The notes: generated by a model not told the origin, from the letters alone. DNA of 64,000 nt from Streptomyces sp. ISL-98 (GCF_018614055.1 NZ_JAGGPB010000012.1:62001-126000), one strand, 5' to 3'. Shown: positions 38,342 through 48,359, counted from the stretch's first letter. Numbers and translations are program-made.

Positions 38342-38929
38342 TCAATCCGTACGCATCGGCAGCGGAAGCGGCAGCGCAGGCAGCCCGTCCAGGCTCACGC
38401 CGATGGTGTCCTTCTTCTCGCAGTACGCCGCGAACTCCTCGTCCGTCTTACGGGCGAAGTACTCGGCGTGCTGCGTCCGCTCCTCCTGATACTCCATGAA
38501 GGGGACGGCGAAACCGCAGCTGTCGCTGATGCGCCGGGCATGAACCACGACAATGGCACGCGCACTCGGCCCGTCGACGCCCGCGTCCTTGAACCGCATG
38601 ATGAGCTCCGCCCACCGAGGATGGTCCCGGAACACGGCCTCCCCCTCACCGTGCACCCGCAGCACCTTCGGCGGCCCGTTGAACGCGCACCACATCAGAG
38701 TGATCCGCCCGTTCTCCTGCACATGCGCGACGGTCTCGGCGGTGCTGCCACCGAAGTCCAGATACGCGAGCGTCATCTCGTCCAGCACGACAAGCGTCCC
38801 GGCCCGGCCCTTGGGCGAAAGGTTGACATGCCCGCCGGCGGCCAGCGGAGCAGTGGCTGTGAAGAAGACGGGCTGATCCTCGATGAATGTACGAATCCTG
38901 CCGTCTATTCGTTCGTAATGCTTTCCCAT
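38342..38929 (-). CDS. Pyridoxamine 5'-phosphate oxidase-like flavin/heme-binding protein
   Basis: A 195-residue split-barrel protein of the PNPOx-like superfamily (PVFFTATAPLAAGGHVNLSPKG ... TLAYLDFGGSTAETVAHVQENGRITLMWCAF ... GEAVFRD). Such proteins bind FMN, F420 or heme. The C-terminus (FMEYQEERTQHAEYFARKTDEEFAAYCEKK) matches the group with short alpha tails. The physiological substrate is unknown. The ATG at 38929 has CATAAT 7 nt upstream embedded in a perfect palindrome, so transcription is likely leaderless and operator-controlled. Confidence 0.8.
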   Translation of the reverse strand: MGKHYERIDGRIRTFIEDQPVFFTATAPLAAGGHVNLSPKGRAGTLVVLDEMTLAYLDFGGSTAETVAHVQENGRITLMWCAFNGPPKVLRVHGEGEAVFRDHPRWAELIMRFKDAGVDGPSARAIVVVHARRISDSCGFAVPFMEYQEERTQHAEYFARKTDEEFAAYCEKKDTIGVSLDGLPALPLPLPMRTD

Positions 38930-38931
38930 GC

Positions 38932-38946
38932 CACGCATTATGCGTG
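38932..38946. promoter_or_regulatory. Perfect palindrome overlapping the -10 of the PNPOx-like gene
   Basis: CACGCATTATGCGTG is a 7+1+7 inverted repeat ending 2 nt before the start codon at 38929 (minus strand) and containing CATAAT at -10 distance. This is the form of a dimeric repressor site. Confidence 0.5.
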
Positions 38947-38972
38947 TCAACTTCCCGCGTCGGCGTGGTATT

Positions 38973-40742
38973 TCACCTGCTGGGCGCGGCACAGGACCGG
39001 TAGTGATCACTGGTGTCCAGCAGTTCCTCATGACTTCCCGTCGCTACGACCTCGCCCCCGTCGAGGACCACGATCAGATCCGCTGCGCGGATGGTCGAGA
39101 ACCGGTGTGCGATGACCAGCAGCGCGCATTCGGCGGAGGTCTGGCTGATCGAACGGCGGAGCGCCGCCTCGTTGACCGCGTCCAGGTGGGCGGTCGGCTC
39201 GTCGAGCAGCAGGAGGCTGGGGCGGGTGAGCAGGGAGCGGGCTATGGCGATGCGCTGGCGTTCGCCGCCCGAGAGCGCCATGCCGTGTTCGCCGGCGTCG
39301 GTGTCGAGCCCGCGGGGGAGCCGGGATGTCAGCTCGGTCAGCTGGGCCAGCTCCACCACGCGGTCGAGCTCCGCCTCGCCGGCGTCCGGGGCGGCGTAGA
39401 GCAGGTTTTCGCGCAGTGTGCCGTACAGCACCGGGGCGTGCTGCTCTACGAGACCGATCCGGGCGCGGTGCTGTGCGCGGGTGAGGGTTCGTACGTCGCC
39501 GCCCTCGAACAGGACGAGGCCGCCGTCGGGGTCGTAGAAGCGTTCCGTGAGCGCGAAGACGGTCGATTTGCCGACGCCGGAGCTGCCGATCAGGGCGACG
39601 TGGCCGCGTGGTGGCACCTGGAACGAGACCCCGCGCAGTACCGGCCGGTCCGGGTCGTAGCCGAACCACACGTCCCGGAACTCCAGTACCGGTGGGCGGC
39701 GGGCGTCGACGTCAGGCCGGGAGGTGAGGTGATTGTGGTGCTGGGCGGCGGGCTCGGTGTCCGGTTCCTTCGGCAGGTCGAGGATCTCGGTGATCCGTCG
39801 CAGCGCGCCCGCGCCCTGCTGCATGGTGCTCACCGCCTGGAAGACCGCGCCGACCGGCCCCACCAGATAGAGCATGTAGAGCAGGAAAGCGGCCAGGTCT
39901 GCGACGGAGCCGCCCTCGCCCGCGACCCGTACGCCACCGATGAGCAGGACCACCAGGAAGGAGCCGTGGATCGTCAGTTCGATCGCCGGCGCGACCACGG
40001 CGTCCAGCTTCCCCACCCGTACGCCCGCGGTGAAGGCGGACCTGGCCTCTGCACCGATGCGGTCCGCCTCCCGCCGTTCGGCGCGGCTCGCCCGTACGGT
40101 GCGGATGGCGCCCAGGGCCCGCTCCAGTTCCGCGGTCATCGCGCCGGTGGCCTGCTGGGCGCGGAGCGAGGCGCGGGCGATTCCGTGCAGCACCGAGGCG
40201 ATCATCAGTGCCCCGAAGGTGATCAGGGCGATGACGACGAGGAAGAGAGCCCAGTCGAGCCAGACCATCAGGGCGACCACACCGACGAGGCCGATGCTGC
40301 CGGTGACCGCGTCGGTGAAGCCCTGGGCGATGAGCAGGCGCAGGGCCGTGCTGTCGGTGCCCGCGCGCGAGATCAGGTCGCCGATCCGATGCCGGTCGTA
40401 CGTCCTCATGGGCAGCCGCAGCAGGTGGTCGATGAGGTCGAGGCGCACGCCGAGTACGACCCCTTCGCCGGTACGCGCCAGGACGTAGCCCGCCACGGCC
40501 TGGACGAGCGCCTGGGCGGCGAACAGTGCGATCAGCAGGCCGACGGGGTCGGCGATGCCCGTCCCCGCACCGGACGACTCGATGACGCGTTTGACCACGA
40601 GCGGCTGGGCCAGCCCCAGCGCCGAGGCGAGCAGCGTCAGCGTCACCGCGCCGGCGACCCACCGCCGGTGCCCGCGCAGTACGCGAAGGACCTCCCGGGG
40701 TCCGGTGAGGCGTTCGCCGCTCATGCCGCTCACACCTCTCAT
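38973..40742 (-). CDS. Lasso peptide ABC exporter (LasD-type, permease-ATPase fusion)
   Basis: A 589-residue half-transporter: six-helix ABC membrane domain (~20-310), then an ATPase with Walker A ALIGSSGVGKST, Q-loop VEQHAPVLYG, signature MALSGGERQRIAIARSLL, Walker B LLLLDEPTAHLD and H-loop IAHRFS. Two copies would pump the mature lasso peptide out and protect the producer. It is the last gene of the cluster, overlapping the B2 gene by ATGA at 40742. A start at 40724, with AGAGGTG upstream, is an alternative. There is no peptidase C39 domain, as expected because B2 removes the leader. Confidence 0.9.
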   Translation of the reverse strand: MRGVSGMSGERLTGPREVLRVLRGHRRWVAGAVTLTLLASALGLAQPLVVKRVIESSGAGTGIADPVGLLIALFAAQALVQAVAGYVLARTGEGVVLGVRLDLIDHLLRLPMRTYDRHRIGDLISRAGTDSTALRLLIAQGFTDAVTGSIGLVGVVALMVWLDWALFLVVIALITFGALMIASVLHGIARASLRAQQATGAMTAELERALGAIRTVRASRAERREADRIGAEARSAFTAGVRVGKLDAVVAPAIELTIHGSFLVVLLIGGVRVAGEGGSVADLAAFLLYMLYLVGPVGAVFQAVSTMQQGAGALRRITEILDLPKEPDTEPAAQHHNHLTSRPDVDARRPPVLEFRDVWFGYDPDRPVLRGVSFQVPPRGHVALIGSSGVGKSTVFALTERFYDPDGGLVLFEGGDVRTLTRAQHRARIGLVEQHAPVLYGTLRENLLYAAPDAGEAELDRVVELAQLTELTSRLPRGLDTDAGEHGMALSGGERQRIAIARSLLTRPSLLLLDEPTAHLDAVNEAALRRSISQTSAECALLVIAHRFSTIRAADLIVVLDGGEVVATGSHEELLDTSDHYRSCAAPSR

Positions 40743-41155
40743 GGCACGGTGAAGAAGGCACGGAAGTAGTCGGGCGGGACGCCCTCCCCGACCGGCACCC
40801 CTTCGGCCTCCACCCAGGCGTGCGCGGCGAACGGCGGCAGCATCCGGGCCCCCACGCACCAGGTCGGCCACCGCCCGTGCAGGCGGCACAGCATGGCCGT
40901 GGCCAGTGACCTGGCCAGGCACCCCTCCGGCGCCGCGCAGGTGAGGCTGACCGCGACCACCGCATCGCGGGCCGCCCGGGCTTCACCGTAACGAGCCGGA
41001 CGGGCACCGTGGCTCACCCTGCGGAGCACCGCGCGGATACGTCGCGGAGGGCGGCCCGCCAGCAGCCGTGCCAGTACGACGACAAGACGGACCTCGACCC
41101 GGCGACCCAGAGGCACCGTGCGCGGTTCGTGGGTGACAGCTTCGGGAAGGGTCAC
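40739..41155 (-). CDS. Lasso peptide biosynthesis B2 protein (leader peptidase)
   Basis: A 138-residue transglutaminase-like cysteine protease that cuts the precursor after the leader. The catalytic Cys lies in LTCAAPEGCLARSLATAMLCRLHG, and the His/Asp region in PTWCVGARMLPPFAAHAWVEAEG matches the conserved 'HAWVE' of B2 proteins. It works with the separate RRE protein B1, the split arrangement of actinobacterial lasso clusters. GTG start with AGGAGAG 5 nt upstream. Confidence 0.93.
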   Translation of the reverse strand: MTLPEAVTHEPRTVPLGRRVEVRLVVVLARLLAGRPPRRIRAVLRRVSHGARPARYGEARAARDAVVAVSLTCAAPEGCLARSLATAMLCRLHGRWPTWCVGARMLPPFAAHAWVEAEGVPVGEGVPPDYFRAFFTVP

Positions 41156-41187
41156 CGGAACTCTCCTCTCACCGGCCTGACGAGTCG

Positions 41188-41445
41188 CTACCGTTCCACC
41201 AGCCCGGACGAGTCGAGCGCCTCGACCAGATCCTGTACGTCCTCACGCGCGGTCGCCGCATCGACGTCGCAGGCACCGCTCAGCTCCTGCGCCGCCTCCT
41301 CCGAGGTGTTGCCGGACAGCAGGCTCCGCAGGACCTGGGCACCGGTGGGGTTCAGTTCCCAGTACTCGCCGTTGTCCTCGTCGAGCAGCGCGATCCCGTA
41401 CTCGGTATCGGCACAGGACACGCCGGTACGCAGCTTGAGTGTCAT
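41188..41445 (-). CDS. Lasso peptide B1 protein (PqqD-like RiPP recognition element)
   Basis: An 85-residue PqqD-fold protein that binds the leader peptide and presents it to the peptidase and cyclase. The order of elements (TGVSCADTEYGIALLDEDNGEYWELNPTGAQVLRSLL ... then a helical AAQELSGACDVDAATAREDVQDLVEALDSSGLV) matches stand-alone RREs. ATG overlaps the cyclase gene stop by 4 nt. The binding target should be the Y-x-x-P...L element of the 38-residue precursor. Confidence 0.92.
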   Translation of the reverse strand: MTLKLRTGVSCADTEYGIALLDEDNGEYWELNPTGAQVLRSLLSGNTSEEAAQELSGACDVDAATAREDVQDLVEALDSSGLVER

Positions 41446-43292
41446 GGCTTCGCTCCCGCCTTCGGGTGGGTGGTGGCCCGTTCCCAGGCGCGCAGCCACA
41501 CTTCACAGGCCACGGTCTGGTAGAGCCCGCCGTGCAAGTCGTGGGGATGGTGCGGGTCGAGCGGGCGCGTGCACAGCCTGCGCAGTTCCCCCGCGTCGAT
41601 CAGTCCGAGCCGGCCCAGCCGGGAGTCCTCCCACAGGGCGAGCAGATCCGCCCGGTTCGACCGCAGCGCTACATTCAGGTCGCAGATGCCCCCCGACTTG
41701 GTCTGCCGCGTCAGGCTCTCCGCAGGGACGATGCCGCGCATCGCCTCCAGGATCAGCGGCTTGTACCGCCAGGGAGTGTCCTTCTCCTCCGGACGGACGG
41801 CGAGGCCGGCCTCGAACACCCGGTCGTCGAAATAGGGCGCGGCGAGGGTGATCCCGTTCCGGGCTGCGAGCCGGCCGATCTGACGGACGGGACGGGCCGC
41901 GTACTGGATTCCCTCGATCTCCAGGTGCTGCCCCTGGCGTTCGGCCAGCGGCTCGCTGGTGGGCGCTGCGGCGCGGATCAACTCCCGTACGGCGTCCACC
42001 GCTTCCGATGTCACCCATGGCGGCAGGCTGGGTGCGGGCCCCCAGCCGAGTACGGGCCCTCCCTCCGGCGGCGGTGTGGTGAGCCGGTCCGCCGTTCCCC
42101 TCAGCCAGCTGCGGTACGGGCGGCTGTCCGCGAGCTGTCGGAGCATCTGCTTGCGGGACCATCGGTGCTTCGCCGCGAGGGCATTGAGCTGCCGCAGTGC
42201 GACGGCCGGACGCGTGCGCAGCACCGTACGCAGATGAGAGGTCGAGGAGGCCAGCAGCTCGTCTCCGCCGAAGCCCGTCAGATGCAGCCGGGATCCGCGG
42301 GCCGCGCCGCGGCGGGCGATCGTGAGCCAGCGTGCGTAGTCCGCGATGCTCCCGCACGGCTCGTCCAGCAACTCGTCCATGTCCAGCAGCCCGTGGTAGA
42401 TCAGCGGCATCTCGTCCTGCGCGATGACGTGGTGCTCCACGCTGTCCAGCGCGGCGGCCGTGCGGGTTGCCCAGAGGACGTCGTCGTCGAGCGGATCCGG
42501 GCTCGCCGCGGTGCAGGCGACCACCTTGGACCGCCGGGCCGCCAGACTGCACACCGAGGTCGAGTCCAGCCCGCTCAGATCGCAGCTGACCAGCTCACGG
42601 CCCCCGGTCCGGACGTCCACGGCGGCCGTCAGCGCCGCCCGCAGCTTTTGACCGCCTTCGGCCAACGGCAGCTCGGGCTCGGGTGGCGTCCACCAACCGA
42701 CCTGCTGTGCATGCCCGTTCTCGTCGAGCAGCAGAAAGTGATCGGTGGGCAGGAAGGTCACACCGCGCCACACCGGTTCGTTCGTCAGAGGATGAAGAAG
42801 GGACGGCACCAGCAGATGGACCGCGAGTCGCCGTTCGTCCATAGCGGATCCGAGGAGGAACGCCAGGACATCGGCCCGGTCAGATGCGGCCGCGACTCCA
42901 TTGATATCGGCGGAGAACACCCGCCGGAACCCGGTGACGGTTCCCTGAACGCGTACCTTCCCGTCCGCAGAAGCGACCAGATGCGAATTGCCCGCCAACT
43001 CACCGGCCGGCCCGTCGAGATCGCGGGGCGTCCGCACGCGCGCAGCGGAGTCCGCCAGCCGGCGGCCGACGACCGCGTGCTCGCCCAGCACCACGATTTT
43101 GTTACGTCCCGCCTCGCCGACGGCCATCTCTTCCGCGGCCCACCGCCCCAGCAACCAGGGCCGGCCTGACGGATGATGAATTCTGTTCTCTGCGACGTCG
43201 CGCAACGCCGATTCAAGAAATCCGGCTGCTGCGCAATCGGGAAGAACGACGAACCATGAGGGAACGGAAGCGAGTCCGGTGAATCCCGCCAT
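41442..43292 (-). CDS. Lasso peptide macrolactam synthetase (asparagine synthetase-like C protein)
   Basis: A 616-residue AsnB homologue that adenylates the side-chain carboxylate of the core Asp and closes the ring on the N-terminus. The N-terminal ~200 residues are a glutaminase-like fold lacking the Cys2 nucleophile (start MAGFTGLASVPSW). The synthetase half has the pyrophosphate loop LVSCDLSGLDSTSVC, HLTGFGGDELLASS, and a C-terminal TRQTKSGGICDLNVALRS region. ATG at 43292 has AAGGCGG upstream. It follows the precursor gene by 117 bp. Confidence 0.93.
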   Translation of the reverse strand: MAGFTGLASVPSWFVVLPDCAAAGFLESALRDVAENRIHHPSGRPWLLGRWAAEEMAVGEAGRNKIVVLGEHAVVGRRLADSAARVRTPRDLDGPAGELAGNSHLVASADGKVRVQGTVTGFRRVFSADINGVAAASDRADVLAFLLGSAMDERRLAVHLLVPSLLHPLTNEPVWRGVTFLPTDHFLLLDENGHAQQVGWWTPPEPELPLAEGGQKLRAALTAAVDVRTGGRELVSCDLSGLDSTSVCSLAARRSKVVACTAASPDPLDDDVLWATRTAAALDSVEHHVIAQDEMPLIYHGLLDMDELLDEPCGSIADYARWLTIARRGAARGSRLHLTGFGGDELLASSTSHLRTVLRTRPAVALRQLNALAAKHRWSRKQMLRQLADSRPYRSWLRGTADRLTTPPPEGGPVLGWGPAPSLPPWVTSEAVDAVRELIRAAAPTSEPLAERQGQHLEIEGIQYAARPVRQIGRLAARNGITLAAPYFDDRVFEAGLAVRPEEKDTPWRYKPLILEAMRGIVPAESLTRQTKSGGICDLNVALRSNRADLLALWEDSRLGRLGLIDAGELRRLCTRPLDPHHPHDLHGGLYQTVACEVWLRAWERATTHPKAGAKP

Positions 43293-43409
43293 AGGTGCGC
43301 CGCCTTCGCTGGACGAGTGCTGGACGAGCCTGGCGGCGGCAATCACAGCCGCCACCAGAATTTCCGATTCCTTCGGGTCGCTTTCCAGTCAGCTCCCGTT
43401 CGTTCCCAG

Positions 43410-43526
43410 TCAGCCGATGAGACGGTGACGGCCCAGAATGTCCGGAGGTCCTGTTCGCTTGACCAAGCCGGTCATCTTCCGGAAGGAACCCACCGAAGAC
43501 AAGGTCGGGCGCTCGTAGCTGCGCAT
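43410..43526 (-). CDS. Lasso peptide precursor
   Basis: A 38-residue precursor too short for most gene callers. The leader (residues 1-20) carries the full actinobacterial recognition pattern: Y4, P7, L9, G13, F15 and the penultimate T19 (YERPTLSSVGSFRKMTG). Cleavage after G20 leaves the core LVKRTGPPDILGRHRLIG (18 residues). The only acidic residue, D9 of the core, is at the ring position, giving a nine-residue Leu1-Asp9 macrolactam and a nine-residue tail. No cysteine, so class II. The core is strongly basic (K3, R4, R13, H14, R15). Start ATG with GAGGAGGTG upstream; it is the first gene of the A-C-B1-B2-D cluster. Confidence 0.9.
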   Translation of the reverse strand: MRSYERPTLSSVGSFRKMTGLVKRTGPPDILGRHRLIG

Positions 43527-43812
43527 CTCGGTACACCTCCTCTCGCTCTCGTTCCTCACGGCGTGCGCCTCTCGCGCAGGCATAAGCGCGTGAGGGCAAA
43601 GGAACCTTGAACCTGAGAGGGTCTTGGCCGGACACCAGCACTTACGCAGTCGCTTACGCATTCAACTGCGAGGCGTCGTCAGCCCTGCGGCGCCGGCACC
43701 GTGCCTCGATGGGCCCGATCGCCTTGCCGCACTTCAAGGCTAGACCCCTGTCCATGTTTGTGCCATTTCGTTCCGTTGTCCGCGACGCCCGGCGGAACCT
43801 CGAGAGGCAAGG
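43527..43812. promoter_or_regulatory. Control region between the lasso precursor and argG
   Basis: Part of a 351-bp divergent gap with no convincing ORF. Two exact copies of CTTACGCA (43641-43648 and 43653-43660) are spaced 12 nt, about one helical turn, and look like a tandem activator/repressor site upstream of the lasso cluster. On the minus strand two GGTTC copies follow nearer the precursor. I cannot place a convincing -10/-35 pair for the lasso operon. Confidence 0.4.
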
Positions 43813-43858
43813 TTGACGAAACATACGGACCACTGCATACTTATACCCATCACCGCAT
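43813..43858 (+). promoter_or_regulatory. argG promoter with ArgR box
   Basis: TTGACG (43813-43818), 17 bp and CATACT (43836-43841) form the promoter; TGCATACTTATACCCAT directly over the -10 resembles an ARG box, and GCATGCAT follows. It gives argG-argH ArgR control independent of the argC promoter. Confidence 0.65.
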
Positions 43859-43877
43859 GCATCGTAAGGAGAAACCC

Positions 43878-45071
43878 GTGACCGAGCGCGTCGTACTCGC
43901 CTACTCGGGCGGCCTGGACACCTCCGTCGCCATCGGCTGGATCGCCGAGGAGACGGGCGCCGAGGTCATCGCCGTTGCCGTGGACGTCGGCCAGGGTGGC
44001 GAGGACCTGGACGTCATCCGCAAGCGCGCTCTCGCCTGCGGTGCCGTCGAGGCCGAGGTCGCGGACGCCAAGGACGAATTCGCCGACGAGTACTGCCTCC
44101 CGGCGATCAAGGCCAACGCCCTCTACATGGACCGCTACCCGCTGGTCTCCGCCCTCTCCCGGCCGACGATCGTCAAGCACCTCGTCGCCGCCGCCAGGAA
44201 GCACAACGCCGGCATCGTCGCCCACGGCTGCACCGGCAAGGGCAACGACCAGGTCCGCTTCGAGGCCGGTATCTCCGCTCTCGGCCCCGACCTGAAGTGC
44301 ATCGCGCCGGTCCGTGACTACGCGATGACCCGGGACAAGGCCATCGCGTTCTGCGAGCAGAAGAACCTCCCGATCGCGACCACCAAGAAGTCCCCGTACT
44401 CCATCGACCAGAACGTCTTCGGGCGCGCTGTCGAGACGGGCTTCCTGGAGGACATCTGGAACGCCCCGATCGAGGACATCTACGAGTACACCTCGAACCC
44501 GGCCGTCCCCCGCGAGGCCGACGAGGTCGTCATCTCCTTCAAGGAGGGCGTCCCGGTCGCCATCGACGGCAAGCCCGTCACCGTCCTCCAGGCGATCCAG
44601 CAGCTCAACGAGCGGGCCGGAGCGCAGGGCATCGGCCGGATCGACATGGTCGAGGACCGGCTCGTGGGCATCAAGTCCCGTGAGGTGTACGAGGCCCCGG
44701 GCGCGATCGCACTGATCACCGCCCACCAGGAGCTGGAGAACGTCACCGTCGAGCGCGAGCTGGCCCGCTACAAGCGGCAGGTCGAGCAGCGCTGGGGCGA
44801 GATGGTCTACGACGGCCTGTGGTTCTCCCCGCTCAAGCGCGCCCTGGACGGCTTCATCAACGAGGCCAACCAGCACGTCACCGGCGACATCCGGATGACC
44901 CTGCACGGCGGCCGCGCCGTCGTCACGGGACGGAAGTCCGACGAGTCGCTGTACGACTTCAACCTGGCGACGTACGACTCGGGCGACACGTTCGACCAGT
45001 CCAAGGCGCAGGGCTTCATCGAGATCTTCGGCCTGTCGTCGAAGATCGCCGCGAAGCGTGACCTCGCCTGA
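43878..45071 (+). CDS. argG: Argininosuccinate synthase
   Basis: Condenses citrulline and aspartate with ATP. A 397-residue enzyme starting [20 protein letters not shown] (PP-loop SGGLDTS), with [29 protein letters not shown] and [20 protein letters not shown] at 43878 is preceded by AAGGAGA 5 nt upstream; reading further upstream would give nonsense over the promoter. A hairpin separates it from argH. In this genome the arg cluster is split between argR and argG by a 6-kb accessory block. Confidence 0.97.
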   Translation: MTERVVLAYSGGLDTSVAIGWIAEETGAEVIAVAVDVGQGGEDLDVIRKRALACGAVEAEVADAKDEFADEYCLPAIKANALYMDRYPLVSALSRPTIVKHLVAAARKHNAGIVAHGCTGKGNDQVRFEAGISALGPDLKCIAPVRDYAMTRDKAIAFCEQKNLPIATTKKSPYSIDQNVFGRAVETGFLEDIWNAPIEDIYEYTSNPAVPREADEVVISFKEGVPVAIDGKPVTVLQAIQQLNERAGAQGIGRIDMVEDRLVGIKSREVYEAPGAIALITAHQELENVTVERELARYKRQVEQRWGEMVYDGLWFSPLKRALDGFINEANQHVTGDIRMTLHGGRAVVTGRKSDESLYDFNLATYDSGDTFDQSKAQGFIEIFGLSSKIAAKRDLA

Positions 45072-45089
45072 TCACGACTCGTTCGACAG

Positions 45090-45121
45090 CCGCCTCCCCG
45101 TTCTTCGCCTCGGGGAGGCGG
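45090..45121 (+). terminator. Hairpin between argG and argH
   Basis: CCGCCTCCCCG and CGGGGAGGCGG form a perfect 11-bp stem with a 10-nt loop in the 82-bp gap. It could partly terminate transcription and set the argG:argH ratio. Confidence 0.65.
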
Positions 45122-45141
45122 TCGTACATCCCCACCCTTGA

Positions 45142-46581
<1,440 letters not shown>

Positions 46582-46593
46582 GCCACGTGTCCG

Positions 46594-46634
46594 ATTGAGT
46601 ACGGTGGGGAAGGACGTACTGGACCGTACTCGAT
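46594..46634. promoter_or_regulatory. Inverted repeat between argH and the aldo/keto reductase gene
   Basis: ATTGAGTACGGT and ACCGTACTCGAT are 12-bp inverted repeats with one mismatch, 17 nt apart, ending 21 nt before the reductase ATG. Either a terminator for argH or an operator for the reductase; the long loop favours the operator reading. Confidence 0.45.
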
Positions 46635-46655
46635 CGCATACGCGCGGAGGCCCCG

Positions 46656-47627
46656 ATGCCCTTTGCCCGTCTGGCCAAGGCGACCACTGCGACCGCCCAT
46701 GTCGGACTCGGCCTCGCAGCCGTCGGACGCCCCGGGTACATCACCCTCGGCCGGGACCGTGACCTGCCGGAAGACCGCACCCCCGACGCCCTGCGCGAGC
46801 GCGCCCACGAACTGCTGGACGCCTCCTACGCGCAGGGCGTCCGGTATTTCGACGTCGCCCGGTCGTACGGCCGCGCCGAGGAGTTCCTCGCCGGCTGGCT
46901 GCGCGACCACCCCGACGTCCAGGACGTGGTGATCGGCAGCAAGTGGGGCTACGCGTACACCGCAGACTGGCGCACCGACGCCGAGGTGCACGAGGTCAAG
47001 GACCACAGCGTGGAGGCGTTCGAGAGGCAGCGCGCCGAAACCGGCGAGCTGCTCGGCGAGCGGCTCGACCTGTACCAGATCCACTCCGTCACGCCCGACA
47101 GCCCGGCCCTCACCGACACCGCGCTGCACGCCCGCCTGGCCGACCTCGCCGCCTCCGGCGTGACCGTCGGCATCTCCACGAGCGGCCCCGCCCAGGCCGA
47201 CGCGATCAGGGCGGCGCTGAGCGTCGTGGTCGGCGGCAAGCCGCTGTTCCGTACGGTGCAGGCCACGTACAACCTGCTGGAGACCTCGGCGGCGGAGGCG
47301 TTGGCGGAGGCCCATGAGGCGGGCCTGACCGTGATCGTGAAGGAAGCCCTGGCCAACGGCCGCCTGACCCCGGACGCGGCCCCGCCGGCCCTGCGAGCCG
47401 TCGCCGCGGAAGCCGACGCCACCTGCGACGCCGTCGCCCTCGCCACGATCCTGCGGCTGCCGTGGGCGGGGGTGGTCCTGTCGGGCGCGGCGACCGTGCT
47501 CCAGCTCGCGTCGAACCTGCACGCCGCGGTGGTGGACCTCGACGACGACCAGCTGGCCCGCCTCGCCGGGATGCGGGAGGAGCCGGCGGCGTACTGGAAG
47601 CACCGCTCGGGGCTGCCCTGGAGCTGA
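46656..47627 (+). CDS. Aldo/keto reductase
   Basis: A 323-residue NADPH-dependent oxidoreductase with the TIM-barrel catalytic tetrad: Asp in VRYFDVARSYG, Tyr in the same ARSYG, Lys in VIGSKWGYAYT and His in YQIHSVTPD. The C-terminal cofactor region is short. The substrate is unknown; sugar or sterol-like carbonyls are typical. It is preceded by GGAGG and stands as a single gene after argH. Confidence 0.88.
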   Translation: MPFARLAKATTATAHVGLGLAAVGRPGYITLGRDRDLPEDRTPDALRERAHELLDASYAQGVRYFDVARSYGRAEEFLAGWLRDHPDVQDVVIGSKWGYAYTADWRTDAEVHEVKDHSVEAFERQRAETGELLGERLDLYQIHSVTPDSPALTDTALHARLADLAASGVTVGISTSGPAQADAIRAALSVVVGGKPLFRTVQATYNLLETSAAEALAEAHEAGLTVIVKEALANGRLTPDAAPPALRAVAAEADATCDAVALATILRLPWAGVVLSGAATVLQLASNLHAAVVDLDDDQLARLAGMREEPAAYWKHRSGLPWS

Positions 47628-47732
47628 CACGGCCACAGGGCACTAAATGACAATACTGACATAAGTGGTCACTCTCTGTTTCACTGTCGCTGAGTTGCCG
47701 GTTGCGGCACCCGTGAAGGAGAGAGAAGCAGT

Positions 47733-48281
47733 ATGAAGATCACGAGCGGCATCCTGAAGCGTGTGGCCGTCCCGGCCGTCGTCATGGGCATGGCACTGCC
47801 CCTTACCCTCGCCACGTCCGCTGCCGCGCAGCAGCCGGGCCCCGCCTCTACGGTTTTCCGCATCTTCGGGTACGTCGCGTACTCCGCGTACAGCGGCGAG
47901 AACAACAAGGTCACCGTCAGCGTCGGCCCCGGCAACACCCTGGTTGTCGAGGACAAGGAGGGTATCGTCGCCGGACGGGGATGCCAGCAGGCGACCGACT
48001 TGGTTGCCGTGTGTGGGGCCGCCCAGACGGTCACGCGGATCGTCGCGCAGCTGCGTGACGGCACGGACGTCCTGTTCGTCGGAGTGGACAAACCCAGCTC
48101 GGTCGACGCCGGACCCGGTTCCGACGTGGTGGAGACCTCGGGCGGCAACGACACGATCGATGTCCGGGACGGCGTGAACAACAACGACACGGTGACCAGC
48201 TGCGGCGGGGGCACCGATACGGCCGCCGGTAACCCCGGCGACTACCTCGACCTTTCCTGCGAGCGCCGGATCATCAACTGA
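47733..48281 (+). CDS. Secreted RTX-like calcium-binding protein
   Basis: A 182-residue exported protein of unknown role. The signal peptide spans ~1-33 (VAVPAVVMGMALPLTLATSAAAQ). The mature part is beta-rich. Residues ~125-165 contain degenerate RTX nonapeptide repeats (AGPGSDVVETSGGNDTIDVRDGVNNNDTVTSCGGGTD), which bind Ca2+ in beta-roll proteins. Two to four cysteines may form disulfides. GGAGAG precedes the ATG. No type I secretion genes are nearby, so Sec export is expected. Confidence 0.75.
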   Translation: MKITSGILKRVAVPAVVMGMALPLTLATSAAAQQPGPASTVFRIFGYVAYSAYSGENNKVTVSVGPGNTLVVEDKEGIVAGRGCQQATDLVAVCGAAQTVTRIVAQLRDGTDVLFVGVDKPSSVDAGPGSDVVETSGGNDTIDVRDGVNNNDTVTSCGGGTDTAAGNPGDYLDLSCERRIIN

Positions 48282-48308
48282 CGCGGAGCGCGAGGCGTAT
48301 GACCCTGG

Positions 48309-48355
48309 CGACGCGCACGGGCTCCGGACGGACGGGGCGTACGCCGTGCGCGTCG
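48309..48355 (+). terminator. Hairpin terminator after the RTX-like gene
   Basis: CGACGCGCACGG and CCGTGCGCGTCG form a perfect 12-bp stem around a 23-nt loop, 27 nt after the stop codon. Confidence 0.6.
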
Positions 48356-48359
48356 CGCG

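Noticed and set aside
47628..47732. Promoter motifs around ATGACAATACTGACATAAG before the RTX-like gene
   Set aside because: Several TGACA-like hexamers occur but none pairs with a -10 at 16-18 bp, so no promoter is called.
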